Source: Oscillospiraceae bacterium
Lineage (GTDB): Bacteria; Bacillota; Clostridia; Oscillospirales; CAG-272
Direction: 5' to 3'
Assembly (NCBI GenBank): GCA_015064685.1
Contig: SVRT01000002.1
Span: 90,768-154,767 of the forward strand
Length of the DNA stretch: 64,000 nucleotides
Shown: positions 8,792 through 17,280 of the stretch, piece after piece
Position numbering within the stretch: position 1 is the stretch's first letter
How the letters are laid out: every line of letters begins with the position of its first letter
Translations under genes and position numbers: made by a program
Notes under the pieces: generated by a model
Told to the model about the DNA's origin: nothing
Databases searched by the model: none
The model's input: only the letters and a program-made list of their open reading frames with translations

Positions 8792-11700
8792 ATGAAAAGA
8801 CTAATCGCAATTTGTCTTGCTATGGTACTTTGCCTTGCGGTATTCGTATCATGTGCAGACATCCAGGAAGGTGGCACCGAGACAGGTGACACAAACGCAG
8901 GTAACGAGACAGTTGTTGAGACTGATCCTGTTACAGAGCCCGCTGAAACAGATCCCGAGACAGATCCTGAGACAGATCCTGAAACTGATCCTGAGACTGA
9001 TCCCGAGTCTGCTCCCGAGTCTGAGACACCTGAGGTTGAGTATGATGCAGAGGCTGCTGTAGCGTTCATTAAGAACCTCTACAGAGATGACCTTCTTCTC
9101 AACAACGTTACAGCAAGCGACTTCACAGTAGTTGCAACTGTTCCTGTTGGAACTGTTACATACACTGTTGAGTGGTCTGTTGATAACGAGCTTGTTAAGG
9201 CTGTTAAGGGTGAGAACGAGTGGACTATCGACGTTGACGAAAAGGCAGCAGAGGCGCATACATATAAGCTCACCGCTACTGTTATTGCCGGCGACGGATC
9301 CACAGCTTCCATTTCCTTTGACCTCAATGTTCCCAAGTACAATGTTGCTTCCTTTGAAGAGTACATGGCTGCAGAGTCCGGTGCAACAATCACTATTGAG
9401 GGTATCGTTGTAGCAATGAATGGTAAGAGTGTTGGCAACTCCAGAAACCACCTCTTCCTCGCAGACGCATCCGGCAAGGGTGGTTACTACTGCTACCAGC
9501 TCGATTCTGACCCCGTAGCTGAGGGTGTTAAGATCGGTATGACCGTTTCCGTAACTGCTGTTGTATCTCCTTACTCAGGCATGCAGGAGACAAAGGGCGG
9601 TACATTCACTATCGTTGACGAGACTATCAAGACTGTTGAGCCTCTCGACATTACTGAAAAATTCGCTTCCGGCGCAGATCTTAAGAACTATGTTGGTCTC
9701 GCTGTAACCGTCAAGGGTGTTACCATTGCCGGTCAGGAGCTTGGTGGAACAAGCGAATACCTTAAGTTTGAACTTAATGGCAAAACCTCCTATATCAGAA
9801 CATACATCACAGATTTCCCCACAACTCTTTCTATCGTTAAGGATGAAAACGGTTCTGTAAGTAGCGCTGATAAGACCGCTATCGATGCAGCTCATGCAGA
9901 GAAGTTCGGCTGGACAGCAAATGCAACCGGTATCCTTGTACTCTACAGCGGCAATCCTTACCTCATTCCTATGGGTGTTGATTGCTTCGAGTATCTTGAG
10001 CTCGTAGAAAAGACTCCCGAGGAAAAGATTGCAGCAGAGCTTGATGCTCTTACTTTCAGCACATCCTTTACTGCTGATACAGTTGTTGATCTCCCTGCAG
10101 TTGGTACATACTACAACGAAGTAACCCTCGCATGGGCATCCGATAAGGACGCAATTGCTATCGCAGATGGCAAGGCAACTGTTACTGTTCCTGATGAGAC
10201 TGTTATAGTTAAGATTACTGTTACTGCTACATGTGGCGATGCAACAGCTACAAAGGAGATCGAGGTTAAGGTTTCCAAGGCAGTTACTACAATCGCTGAC
10301 GCTATTGCTATAGGTTCAGCTCAGGCTCACAATACTTACACTACCGGCAAGTATATTGTTGCAGGTATCATTAAGGATGTTTACGGCGAAGCATATGGCA
10401 ATATGCACATCGTTGACGAGCTTGGCAACGAGTTCACCGTATACGGAACCTACATTGACGGAACCAAGTATGGTGATTACACCGGTGCAAAGCCTGTTGC
10501 AGGCGACTACATCGTAGTTATCGGTGCTCTCGGTCAGTATAACGGTACTGCACAGATGAAGAACGCTGATCTTGTATCATTCATTACTCCTACATCCATT
10601 AAGGATGCTGCTGATAAGGGTGCTGCTATGACACAGGACACCTTTACCAACGAAAAGTATGTTGTAACTGGTACCGTTACCGAGATTAAGAGTGACAAGT
10701 ACGGAAATATGACTATTGTTGATGCAGAGGGTAATTCCATTTACCTCTACGGTCTCTACAGTGCAGATGGTACAACAAGATACGACGGAATGACTGTTAA
10801 GCCTGCAGTTGGTGATACAGTAACAGTTCTTGGTGTTGTTGGTAATTACAACGGCGCGCAGATGAAGAACTCTTGGCTCGTAGCTCATACAGTAGCTTCT
10901 TCCGATAACCCCGATCAGGGTGGTTCTGGTACACCTGATGATGGTGGCGATGAACCCACAACACCCGATACCCCTGCTACAGGCGTAGTTGATCCTGTTG
11001 TTGGTACTGCATACAAGTTCGGTATGGTACAGGGCAATCTTGATAACGCTGTTTACTACCTTGCAGGTGGCATGAACGGTTACTATATGGAAACAACCAC
11101 AGATGCTTCTGCTGCTCTCGATGTATATCTTGAGACAACAGAGGGTGGATACTATATGTACTGCATGGTTAACGGTGTAAAGACTTACATCAACTTTGTT
11201 GTAAGTGGAACACATGTAAACGGTGCTTACGAGACCACTGCTTCTACTGTATACACTTATAACGAGACAAGCAAGACGGTTATCGCAATCGTTAATGATA
11301 CTGAATACTGGCTTGGAACAAGAAATGACAAGACCTATACAACAATGGGTCCCTGCGCAGTTTCCTATAACGGATTCTACGGTCAGTTCTACGTATCCGG
11401 CGGTGCAACTACAGATCCTACTCCCGATCCCGATCCCACTCCCGATCCTGAGCCTACACCTAGCACAGGTCTCGTAGTTGGAACCGGTTACACCATTTCC
11501 GCAGCTAACGCAAACGGTCTTCTTTACTTCGATGGAACTGTCTCCAGCGGTCGTTTCAACGGTTCTAATGATGCTTCTAAGGCTGCTGTGGTTTACGTTG
11601 AGAATGCAACAAATGCAGGCGAATATCTTCTTTACTTCTTTGTAAATGGTACAAAGAACTATGTTGTTATGGAGGATAAGTCTGCAGGTGGTTCTTTTGC

Positions 11701-11854
11701 TACTGATGCAGCAAATGCAACCGTGTTTGAGTGGAACGCAGAGAAGAATACTCTCGCTGTTGCTGAAGATTCTAACAACCGTGCATTTGGTGTTGGCGCA
11801 ACAAGCACATACTCAAACTTCAGTGCTTACGATCTTACCGGCGCATATAACTGA
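8792..11854 (+). CDS. Large lipoprotein: TDPE-repeat linker, OB-fold-like repeats, Ig-like segment, two C-terminal beta-rich modules
   Basis: Lipobox VSCAD; (ETDPE)n linker; repeated KYIVAGIIKDV...GNMHIVD / KYVVTGTVTEI...GNMTIVD; AAGGAG upstream. Confidence 0.8.
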   Translation: MKRLIAICLAMVLCLAVFVSCADIQEGGTETGDTNAGNETVVETDPVTEPAETDPETDPETDPETDPETDPESAPESETPEVEYDAEAAVAFIKNLYRDDLLLNNVTASDFTVVATVPVGTVTYTVEWSVDNELVKAVKGENEWTIDVDEKAAEAHTYKLTATVIAGDGSTASISFDLNVPKYNVASFEEYMAAESGATITIEGIVVAMNGKSVGNSRNHLFLADASGKGGYYCYQLDSDPVAEGVKIGMTVSVTAVVSPYSGMQETKGGTFTIVDETIKTVEPLDITEKFASGADLKNYVGLAVTVKGVTIAGQELGGTSEYLKFELNGKTSYIRTYITDFPTTLSIVKDENGSVSSADKTAIDAAHAEKFGWTANATGILVLYSGNPYLIPMGVDCFEYLELVEKTPEEKIAAELDALTFSTSFTADTVVDLPAVGTYYNEVTLAWASDKDAIAIADGKATVTVPDETVIVKITVTATCGDATATKEIEVKVSKAVTTIADAIAIGSAQAHNTYTTGKYIVAGIIKDVYGEAYGNMHIVDELGNEFTVYGTYIDGTKYGDYTGAKPVAGDYIVVIGALGQYNGTAQMKNADLVSFITPTSIKDAADKGAAMTQDTFTNEKYVVTGTVTEIKSDKYGNMTIVDAEGNSIYLYGLYSADGTTRYDGMTVKPAVGDTVTVLGVVGNYNGAQMKNSWLVAHTVASSDNPDQGGSGTPDDGGDEPTTPDTPATGVVDPVVGTAYKFGMVQGNLDNAVYYLAGGMNGYYMETTTDASAALDVYLETTEGGYYMYCMVNGVKTYINFVVSGTHVNGAYETTASTVYTYNETSKTVIAIVNDTEYWLGTRNDKTYTTMGPCAVSYNGFYGQFYVSGGATTDPTPDPDPTPDPEPTPSTGLVVGTGYTISAANANGLLYFDGTVSSGRFNGSNDASKAAVVYVENATNAGEYLLYFFVNGTKNYVVMEDKSAGGSFATDAANATVFEWNAEKNTLAVAEDSNNRAFGVGATSTYSNFSAYDLTGAYN
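8938..9015 (+). repeat. 12-bp period repeat encoding the TDPE linker
   Basis: gagacagatcctgagacagatcctgaaactgatcctgagactgatcccgag. Confidence 0.85.
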
Positions 11855-11919
11855 GGTCAGTTCACTGCAGTTGAAGCAGAATAAGCTTTTTATTAGCTTT
11901 TATTCTAGAATATAATTTG

Positions 11920-11947
11920 AACCGCACCTTCGGGTGCGGTTCTTTTT
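11920..11947 (+). terminator. Rho-independent terminator
   Basis: ACCGCACC-TTCG-GGTGCGGT followed by TCTTTTT. Confidence 0.85.
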
Positions 11948-11959
11948 ACTTATATACTC

Positions 11960-11988
11960 TTGACTTTATGTACAAAATATGGTAGAAT
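11960..11988 (+). promoter_or_regulatory. Sigma-70-like promoter
   Basis: TTGACT-17 nt-TAGAAT upstream of the 12020 ORF. Confidence 0.6.
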
Positions 11989-12019
11989 AGGATGATAAGT
12001 AAAACGAGGAAAAAGGTGT

Positions 12020-13264
12020 ATGAATAATTTCTTTTTGAAAAAGAGTTTAGCATTAATTCTTGTATTAATGCTGTTATTTACAGTTGCTTGTGATTCTAAA
12101 GTTGATAATAATAATCAAAGTACAACAGGGGCTGAATCCAACGTTGAAACGTCATCGGATATAGAGACGAATACAGAAGAGGAATCACTCTCTGAATCCG
12201 ACAGATCAAGTGAAGAGATAACCGAAGAGCAAACAGAACCGGAAACAGAGTCACAGTCATCAACAGAGACAGAGGAAGAGACTACCGAAAATATTAGCGA
12301 GACTCACACAGAATCAGATACTGAAACAGTATCTGAAACAGAGAGCGAAAAAGAGACCGAAACACTTGATGCGGTAGATGAAGCAAGCAGAGACGAATTC
12401 TATGGGGATAGCGATCCCGCAGACAGCTATGAAGAGGCAATCGATCGCGCAACAAGAGGTGAAATAGCAGGAGCAGATACAGTACCGGATCAGGCGCCGA
12501 CAATTTCAGAATACAGACCCTCAGTTGACGGTATATATGTAAAAAACGTACATCCTTATTATATTGATGAGAACACTTACGTAGTTGTAAATGCATACGG
12601 ACAAGAGGTTTTAAGAGTTTACCGCGGCGGTGGATATATCACCCTCGAGGAAGTCGCGGCGTACATTTACGCTTTTGGTGAGCCTCCCGCAAATCACTCG
12701 TCAAGCAAAAGAACTAAGCCCAAGGATAGCATCTGGGGAGAGTATCTTCGCGTCAATAATACTAAATTCAGCGGAAATACAACCAGGTATCCTTATGAGC
12801 CCGTTCTTCCTCGAATAAATGGGTGCGGGGGAGATCTCCAATACTGGGAGATGGACATCGGCACTACCGGTAACGATTGCGATCCTTCATACTCGCCAAG
12901 AATATACAATAACGGTACTACGATCGTACGCGGTGCATCGCGTATAGTTTATACCTGGAATGATCTGAATAACAACGGAATAACAGATTCTACTGATATC
13001 GTTTACGTATTCTATACTTACAATCACTACAACGATTTCCAAGAGTATCTGAATTATTTCGGCGGTTGGGGAGATATGTTCGGTAATATCACCGGCGGCG
13101 GAGAAATATCCAGCAAAACGAACTATAATCCCACTCCCTACGTTCCAGTCTATAACGGATCACTTGTTGATAATAACACAACCGAGACAACAAATGATGC
13201 TTACATCATTTCCGTTATTCTTCCCACGGATCTTTATTATATGAACAAGTACAGAATTGCATAA
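12020..13264 (+). CDS. Lipoprotein with a C-terminal barnase-family (microbial ribonuclease) domain
   Basis: Lipobox VACD, E/T/S linker, then YITLEEVAAYIYAFGEPPAN ... FSGNTTRYPYEPVLP ... YWEMDI ... RGASRIVYT ... NHYNDFQEYL, following barnase motif order with E, R-x3-R and H conserved. Confidence 0.72.
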   Translation: MNNFFLKKSLALILVLMLLFTVACDSKVDNNNQSTTGAESNVETSSDIETNTEEESLSESDRSSEEITEEQTEPETESQSSTETEEETTENISETHTESDTETVSETESEKETETLDAVDEASRDEFYGDSDPADSYEEAIDRATRGEIAGADTVPDQAPTISEYRPSVDGIYVKNVHPYYIDENTYVVVNAYGQEVLRVYRGGGYITLEEVAAYIYAFGEPPANHSSSKRTKPKDSIWGEYLRVNNTKFSGNTTRYPYEPVLPRINGCGGDLQYWEMDIGTTGNDCDPSYSPRIYNNGTTIVRGASRIVYTWNDLNNNGITDSTDIVYVFYTYNHYNDFQEYLNYFGGWGDMFGNITGGGEISSKTNYNPTPYVPVYNGSLVDNNTTETTNDAYIISVILPTDLYYMNKYRIA

Positions 13265-13300
13265 CAAAAAATGCTTGCCTTAATCAAGGCAAGCATTTTT
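13265..13300. terminator. Bidirectional terminator between convergent genes
   Basis: aaaaatgcttgcctt-aatc-aaggcaagcattttt. Confidence 0.88.
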
Positions 13301-14008
13301 AATTGCGTTATATACAGAGAACTCTGTTCTGTCGTTTTGCATTGGGGTAATTGATATTAAATTATGATTTACTGCCACGGCATCAAGTTCAATATCATTC
13401 TGATCCTTGTCGGGGGTATAATAGCCCTTCTGTGCGTAAAGATTGTTTCCAACGGGTATAAATTCATCAGCGAAATAAGCGCGTCCCTGACGTGTAATCT
13501 TAACTCCATCAGCTACAGGGGGAATATTGATATTGTATATAGGATTGATATTTAAAAGATTGTTGTTTACAATGTAAGCATATGCTTTATCGAAATGCTC
13601 GGCGGCTGCTTCAAGAGTATCGGGAAAGGTGGAGAGAGCCAAAGCCTTATGATCGAGCGCGGCAGCTTCGAATATTGCACCGACTGTTCCAGAATAAACA
13701 ATATCTTTTCCGAGATTTGCCCCCTTATTTATGCCCGAAAGCACGAGATCATATTTTCTCTTCATACCGAGAATACCGTATCTTACACAGTCGGCAGGCG
13801 TCGAGTCAACAGAATATGCCTCAACACCGTAAAGATCTGATCTGTCAAGCACTTCAATTGGACGGACAAGCTCGATTCCGTGACCTTTTCCGCTTTGCTC
13901 GACCTTAGGTGCCACTATTGTGACTTCACCAAGCTTTTTCGCCCATTCAACAAGCAGTTTTATGCCAAGGGCTTCAATTCCGTCATCGTTTGTAATAAGA
14001 ATTCTCAT
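13280..14008 (-). CDS. surE: 5'/3'-nucleotidase SurE
   Basis: MRILITNDDGIEALGIKLL, SGINKGANLGKDIVYSGTVGAIFEAA. Confidence 0.95.
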   Translation of the reverse strand: MRILITNDDGIEALGIKLLVEWAKKLGEVTIVAPKVEQSGKGHGIELVRPIEVLDRSDLYGVEAYSVDSTPADCVRYGILGMKRKYDLVLSGINKGANLGKDIVYSGTVGAIFEAAALDHKALALSTFPDTLEAAAEHFDKAYAYIVNNNLLNINPIYNINIPPVADGVKITRQGRAYFADEFIPVGNNLYAQKGYYTPDKDQNDIELDAVAVNHNLISITPMQNDRTEFSVYNAIKNACLD

Positions 14009-14985
14009 AACCAGCCCTCGTGTGTGGATTTGTATTCCTTAAGAAGAGCATCGGCCTCGGAAAGAAGCTTTTTTATCTCCTTTTTGTTGAGAAGGGTAGC
14101 ACCGCATGCAGAAGCATGTCCTCCGCCGCGATATCTCTCGGCAATTTCGTTTACGTGAAGGAAACGGGAGCGAAGTCGCACTCTGATTGTGCCGTCGGGA
14201 GAGTCAATAAATGCGACCCAGATAAGAGAGCCTTTAATTGAATCAAGATAAGAGACCGCGGCACTTGCATTTTCCATTGTCAGATTGAATTTTTCCTTGA
14301 TAGCATCTGTAATGTGAATATATGCGACTCCGTTTTCGGTTATCTTCATCTTTTGGTAAACAAAGGACTCAAATTTGAAAAGCTCGAAATCCTTCATATA
14401 AAGATTTGCAAAAATCCATTCGGTATCAATGTTCTGTCGAAGCATAAGGCCCGCGAGTCTCATAGTCTCATCCGACACGTCGCGGAAGCGGAAACGACCC
14501 GAGTCTGTAACCATTCCGGTGTAAATATACGTTGCAGCCTCTTTATCTATAACGAGTTTATCGCTTAAAGCCTCATAAAATGCCGCAACCATTTCGCAGG
14601 TTGATGATCTGTCCTCTTCGACCCACTCAAGAGTACCGTAAGATTCAAGCGGAATATGGTGATCAAGCTTTACCAGCTCTTTACAAAGAGCATACTTTTG
14701 ATTTGATATACGCTTTGCGTTACCGGTATCAAGAACCATACCGAGAGAGGATGCATACATCGAATCATTGATCGGCTTATCCTCCTCTCCGAGAAAAGCA
14801 AGATATTCGGAAAAATCATCATTCTGAAGATAGATATCTTTTTCAGGAAATGAAAGCTGAAGGATTCTCTGAAGACCCTTGGTAGAGCCTACCGCATCTC
14901 CGTCGGGTCTGAAATGACGGAAAATAATGATCCTGTCATATTCCTTTATTTTATTGTATATTTCTATAATCTTTTCTTTGCTCAT
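14005..14985 (-). CDS. nrnA: DHH/DHHA1 phosphoesterase (NrnA-like)
   Basis: RHFRPDGDAVGS, VLDTGN, LDHH, GGGHASACGATL. Confidence 0.87.
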   Translation of the reverse strand: MSKEKIIEIYNKIKEYDRIIIFRHFRPDGDAVGSTKGLQRILQLSFPEKDIYLQNDDFSEYLAFLGEEDKPINDSMYASSLGMVLDTGNAKRISNQKYALCKELVKLDHHIPLESYGTLEWVEEDRSSTCEMVAAFYEALSDKLVIDKEAATYIYTGMVTDSGRFRFRDVSDETMRLAGLMLRQNIDTEWIFANLYMKDFELFKFESFVYQKMKITENGVAYIHITDAIKEKFNLTMENASAAVSYLDSIKGSLIWVAFIDSPDGTIRVRLRSRFLHVNEIAERYRGGGHASACGATLLNKKEIKKLLSEADALLKEYKSTHEGWL

Positions 14986-14987
14986 TA

Positions 14988-15923
14988 TTACACCTCAGTG
15001 ATTGCGTTAAGATCGGCAAGCATGCTCATCGCCTCGTCGCGGTTTTTGAGTGTTGCTCCACTTGCCTTTGCATGACCGCCACCACCGTATTTAACGGCGA
15101 TCGGGTTAATATTATACTTGCTTGAACGGATCTCACAGAGAACACCTGCGTCGGTTTCGGTAAAGTTTACCCAAACATCAACTCCGCGAATATCAGACAT
15201 CGTGCTGACCATTCCGCGAGAGATAGAGAAGGTATCAACGTTGTACGAGGCAAGCTCGTCCTTAGTTGTATAAATATAAGCGACGTTTTTCTCTGTGAAA
15301 TTAATTTTAAGAACAAACTGAGCTCTCAAACGAATGTAGCTAAAATCATCCGCATAAAGATTTGCGTAAATATCATTCGTATCAAATTTCTGCTCCATCA
15401 AAAATGACGCGAGTCTAAAGGTATTGGAGTTTGTCGAGTCGTAACGGAAGCGACCGGAATCGGTTACCATACCTGTGTAGAGCGATTTTGCCGCAAGGGA
15501 ATTGAGCTTGAGTGAACACTCTATTGCGAATTCTGCGATAAGTCCGCAGCAGCTTTCGTAAGTTGTGTTACGAATCTCAATATCAGTAAATTTTTCGCAG
15601 AAAATGTGATGGTCTACACATGCAGTAAGCTCCGCGGTTGCGTAACGGGCATCGCTGATAAGGGCAGTTGCAGACGTGTCTAGAACAATTGCAAGAGCAC
15701 CGTTGTAGTATTCATCGGGAATATCGTCGGTTTTGGAGTCCTCCATAAAGCCGAAGCGAACCGAAGAATCTCCAACAGCATAAACCTCTTTGCCGGGGAA
15801 ATTTTCCTTGATAATGTTCTTGAGTCCTATCTGACTTCCAAGGGCATCGCCGTCAGGGTTTGAGTGACGGTGGATTATTATTCTATCATATTTCTTTATT
15901 GCCTCTATAAGCTGTTCAAACAT
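14988..15923 (-). CDS. Second DHH/DHHA1 phosphoesterase (NrnA-like paralogue)
   Basis: RHSNPDGDALGSQ, VLDTSA, VDHH, GGGHAKASGATL; start moved to ATG 15923 after GGAG (track start 15935 is TTG). Confidence 0.87.
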   Translation of the reverse strand: MFEQLIEAIKKYDRIIIHRHSNPDGDALGSQIGLKNIIKENFPGKEVYAVGDSSVRFGFMEDSKTDDIPDEYYNGALAIVLDTSATALISDARYATAELTACVDHHIFCEKFTDIEIRNTTYESCCGLIAEFAIECSLKLNSLAAKSLYTGMVTDSGRFRYDSTNSNTFRLASFLMEQKFDTNDIYANLYADDFSYIRLRAQFVLKINFTEKNVAYIYTTKDELASYNVDTFSISRGMVSTMSDIRGVDVWVNFTETDAGVLCEIRSSKYNINPIAVKYGGGGHAKASGATLKNRDEAMSMLADLNAITEV

Positions 15924-15938
15924 ATCTATCTCCAAAAA

Positions 15939-17150
15939 TTATTTTTTTAAATGCTCAAAGTATCCCTTATATTCAATATGATAATCCGAGTCAGGGAAAA
16001 GGAACTGATGAAGCTCCACAAAGTAATCGTCCGTCATACTTGAAATAAAGTCAACTACGATTTGATTCTTTTCGGTTTCAATGTAAGGCGAGATCCTTTT
16101 GTAAGGTGTTTTTTCAACGAAAGCAATGTGCTCGGAATATATCGGTGAATCCTCGTTACCTTTTTCCAGATCATACATACAACGCTCATATATATCAGCC
16201 ATCATAGGCTTGATAGTTACGTCAAGCCTTGCAGAGGATACTGTCTTGTTATATATCTTTTCATAATTGTCGCGCTTTGACTGACGCAATGCTTCAAAGT
16301 GCTTCTTGTCCATTTTAATGGATCTTTGTCCGTAGCTGTTTTCAATAATATTGACCACAAGATTGTTAATTATCTCTGAATTGATCGATCCGATCTCCTC
16401 GTTGAAGAAATCCTTCTCGTTGACGTTCCTCGTTCTTATCGCATCCTGTCTGTCTTTTCCGAGATAAGCAATAATATCCGAAATGCGAACGACTGCCCCC
16501 TCAAGTGTGCAGGGGAGAAGCGCATTTGCTGTTTTTGTGTCCCATAGACATTCCTCCATAAGCTTGTCAAACTCTTCGAACGTCGGAACTGGAACGGGTA
16601 TATATTCTTGAAGCTCAAGCTCTCCGTTGTGACTTGCTATATCGTGAAGCGTCTGAAGGCTTATATTATGCGGAAAGAGCTTGTCAAAGACACGTACGGA
16701 CTGAATGTTATGATAAAAATGCTTTCCGCAGTGAGCAACGAACAACTCATTGAGATATTTTTCGCCTGTGTGAGCAAACGGTGGATGCCCCATATCGTGA
16801 CCGAGAGCAATCGCTTCAATAAGATCGGTATTTAAGTGAAGAGCGCAACCGATAGTGCGTGCTATTCTTGAAACGAGCTGTACATGAAGACTTCTTCGTG
16901 TCAAGTCATCATTTTTATATAAAGAATAAACCTGGGTCTTATCTGAATATCGGTTGAAATACGGGCTGTGCATTATTTTGTCGATATCATGCACGAACGG
17001 TTGACGCCAAATGGTTGATGTGTCTTTTGCAACCTTGTAGCGTCTTGTGACACAAGCGTTGTCGAAGCCAACCTTTAAGTAAGTTCCGTTTTCGCTTTCG
17101 TATTCCATTTTTTTTGTAAGTTCGGGGGATACTACCTCGAATTTAGGCAT
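15939..17150 (-). CDS. dgt: HD-domain dGTPase-like deoxynucleoside triphosphate triphosphohydrolase
   Basis: SPYFNRYSDKTQVY, DDLTRRSLHVQLVSRIARTIG, ALGHDMGHPPFAHTGE. Confidence 0.87.
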   Translation of the reverse strand: MPKFEVVSPELTKKMEYESENGTYLKVGFDNACVTRRYKVAKDTSTIWRQPFVHDIDKIMHSPYFNRYSDKTQVYSLYKNDDLTRRSLHVQLVSRIARTIGCALHLNTDLIEAIALGHDMGHPPFAHTGEKYLNELFVAHCGKHFYHNIQSVRVFDKLFPHNISLQTLHDIASHNGELELQEYIPVPVPTFEEFDKLMEECLWDTKTANALLPCTLEGAVVRISDIIAYLGKDRQDAIRTRNVNEKDFFNEEIGSINSEIINNLVVNIIENSYGQRSIKMDKKHFEALRQSKRDNYEKIYNKTVSSARLDVTIKPMMADIYERCMYDLEKGNEDSPIYSEHIAFVEKTPYKRISPYIETEKNQIVVDFISSMTDDYFVELHQFLFPDSDYHIEYKGYFEHLKK

Positions 17151-17245
17151 ATACTACCTCTCATAATTCTATATTTGTACACTATTCTTTATTATACAAC
17201 AGTATTTGTTTTTTTTCAAGTATAAAATTATAACAATTTATAAAT

Positions 17246-17274
17246 AACGGACGAAACAATTGGCTTCGTCCGTT
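17246..17274 (-). terminator. Inverted repeat after the 5'-nucleotidase gene, possible terminator
   Basis: AACGGACGAA-N9-TTCGTCCGTT; T-rich tract on the minus strand is weak. Confidence 0.55.
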
Positions 17275-17280
17275 GTAGGT

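Noticed and set aside
8728-9069. Reverse ORF encoding SGSVSGSVSGSV repeats
   Set aside because: Antisense shadow of the TDPE linker in the 8792 lipoprotein; no family features.
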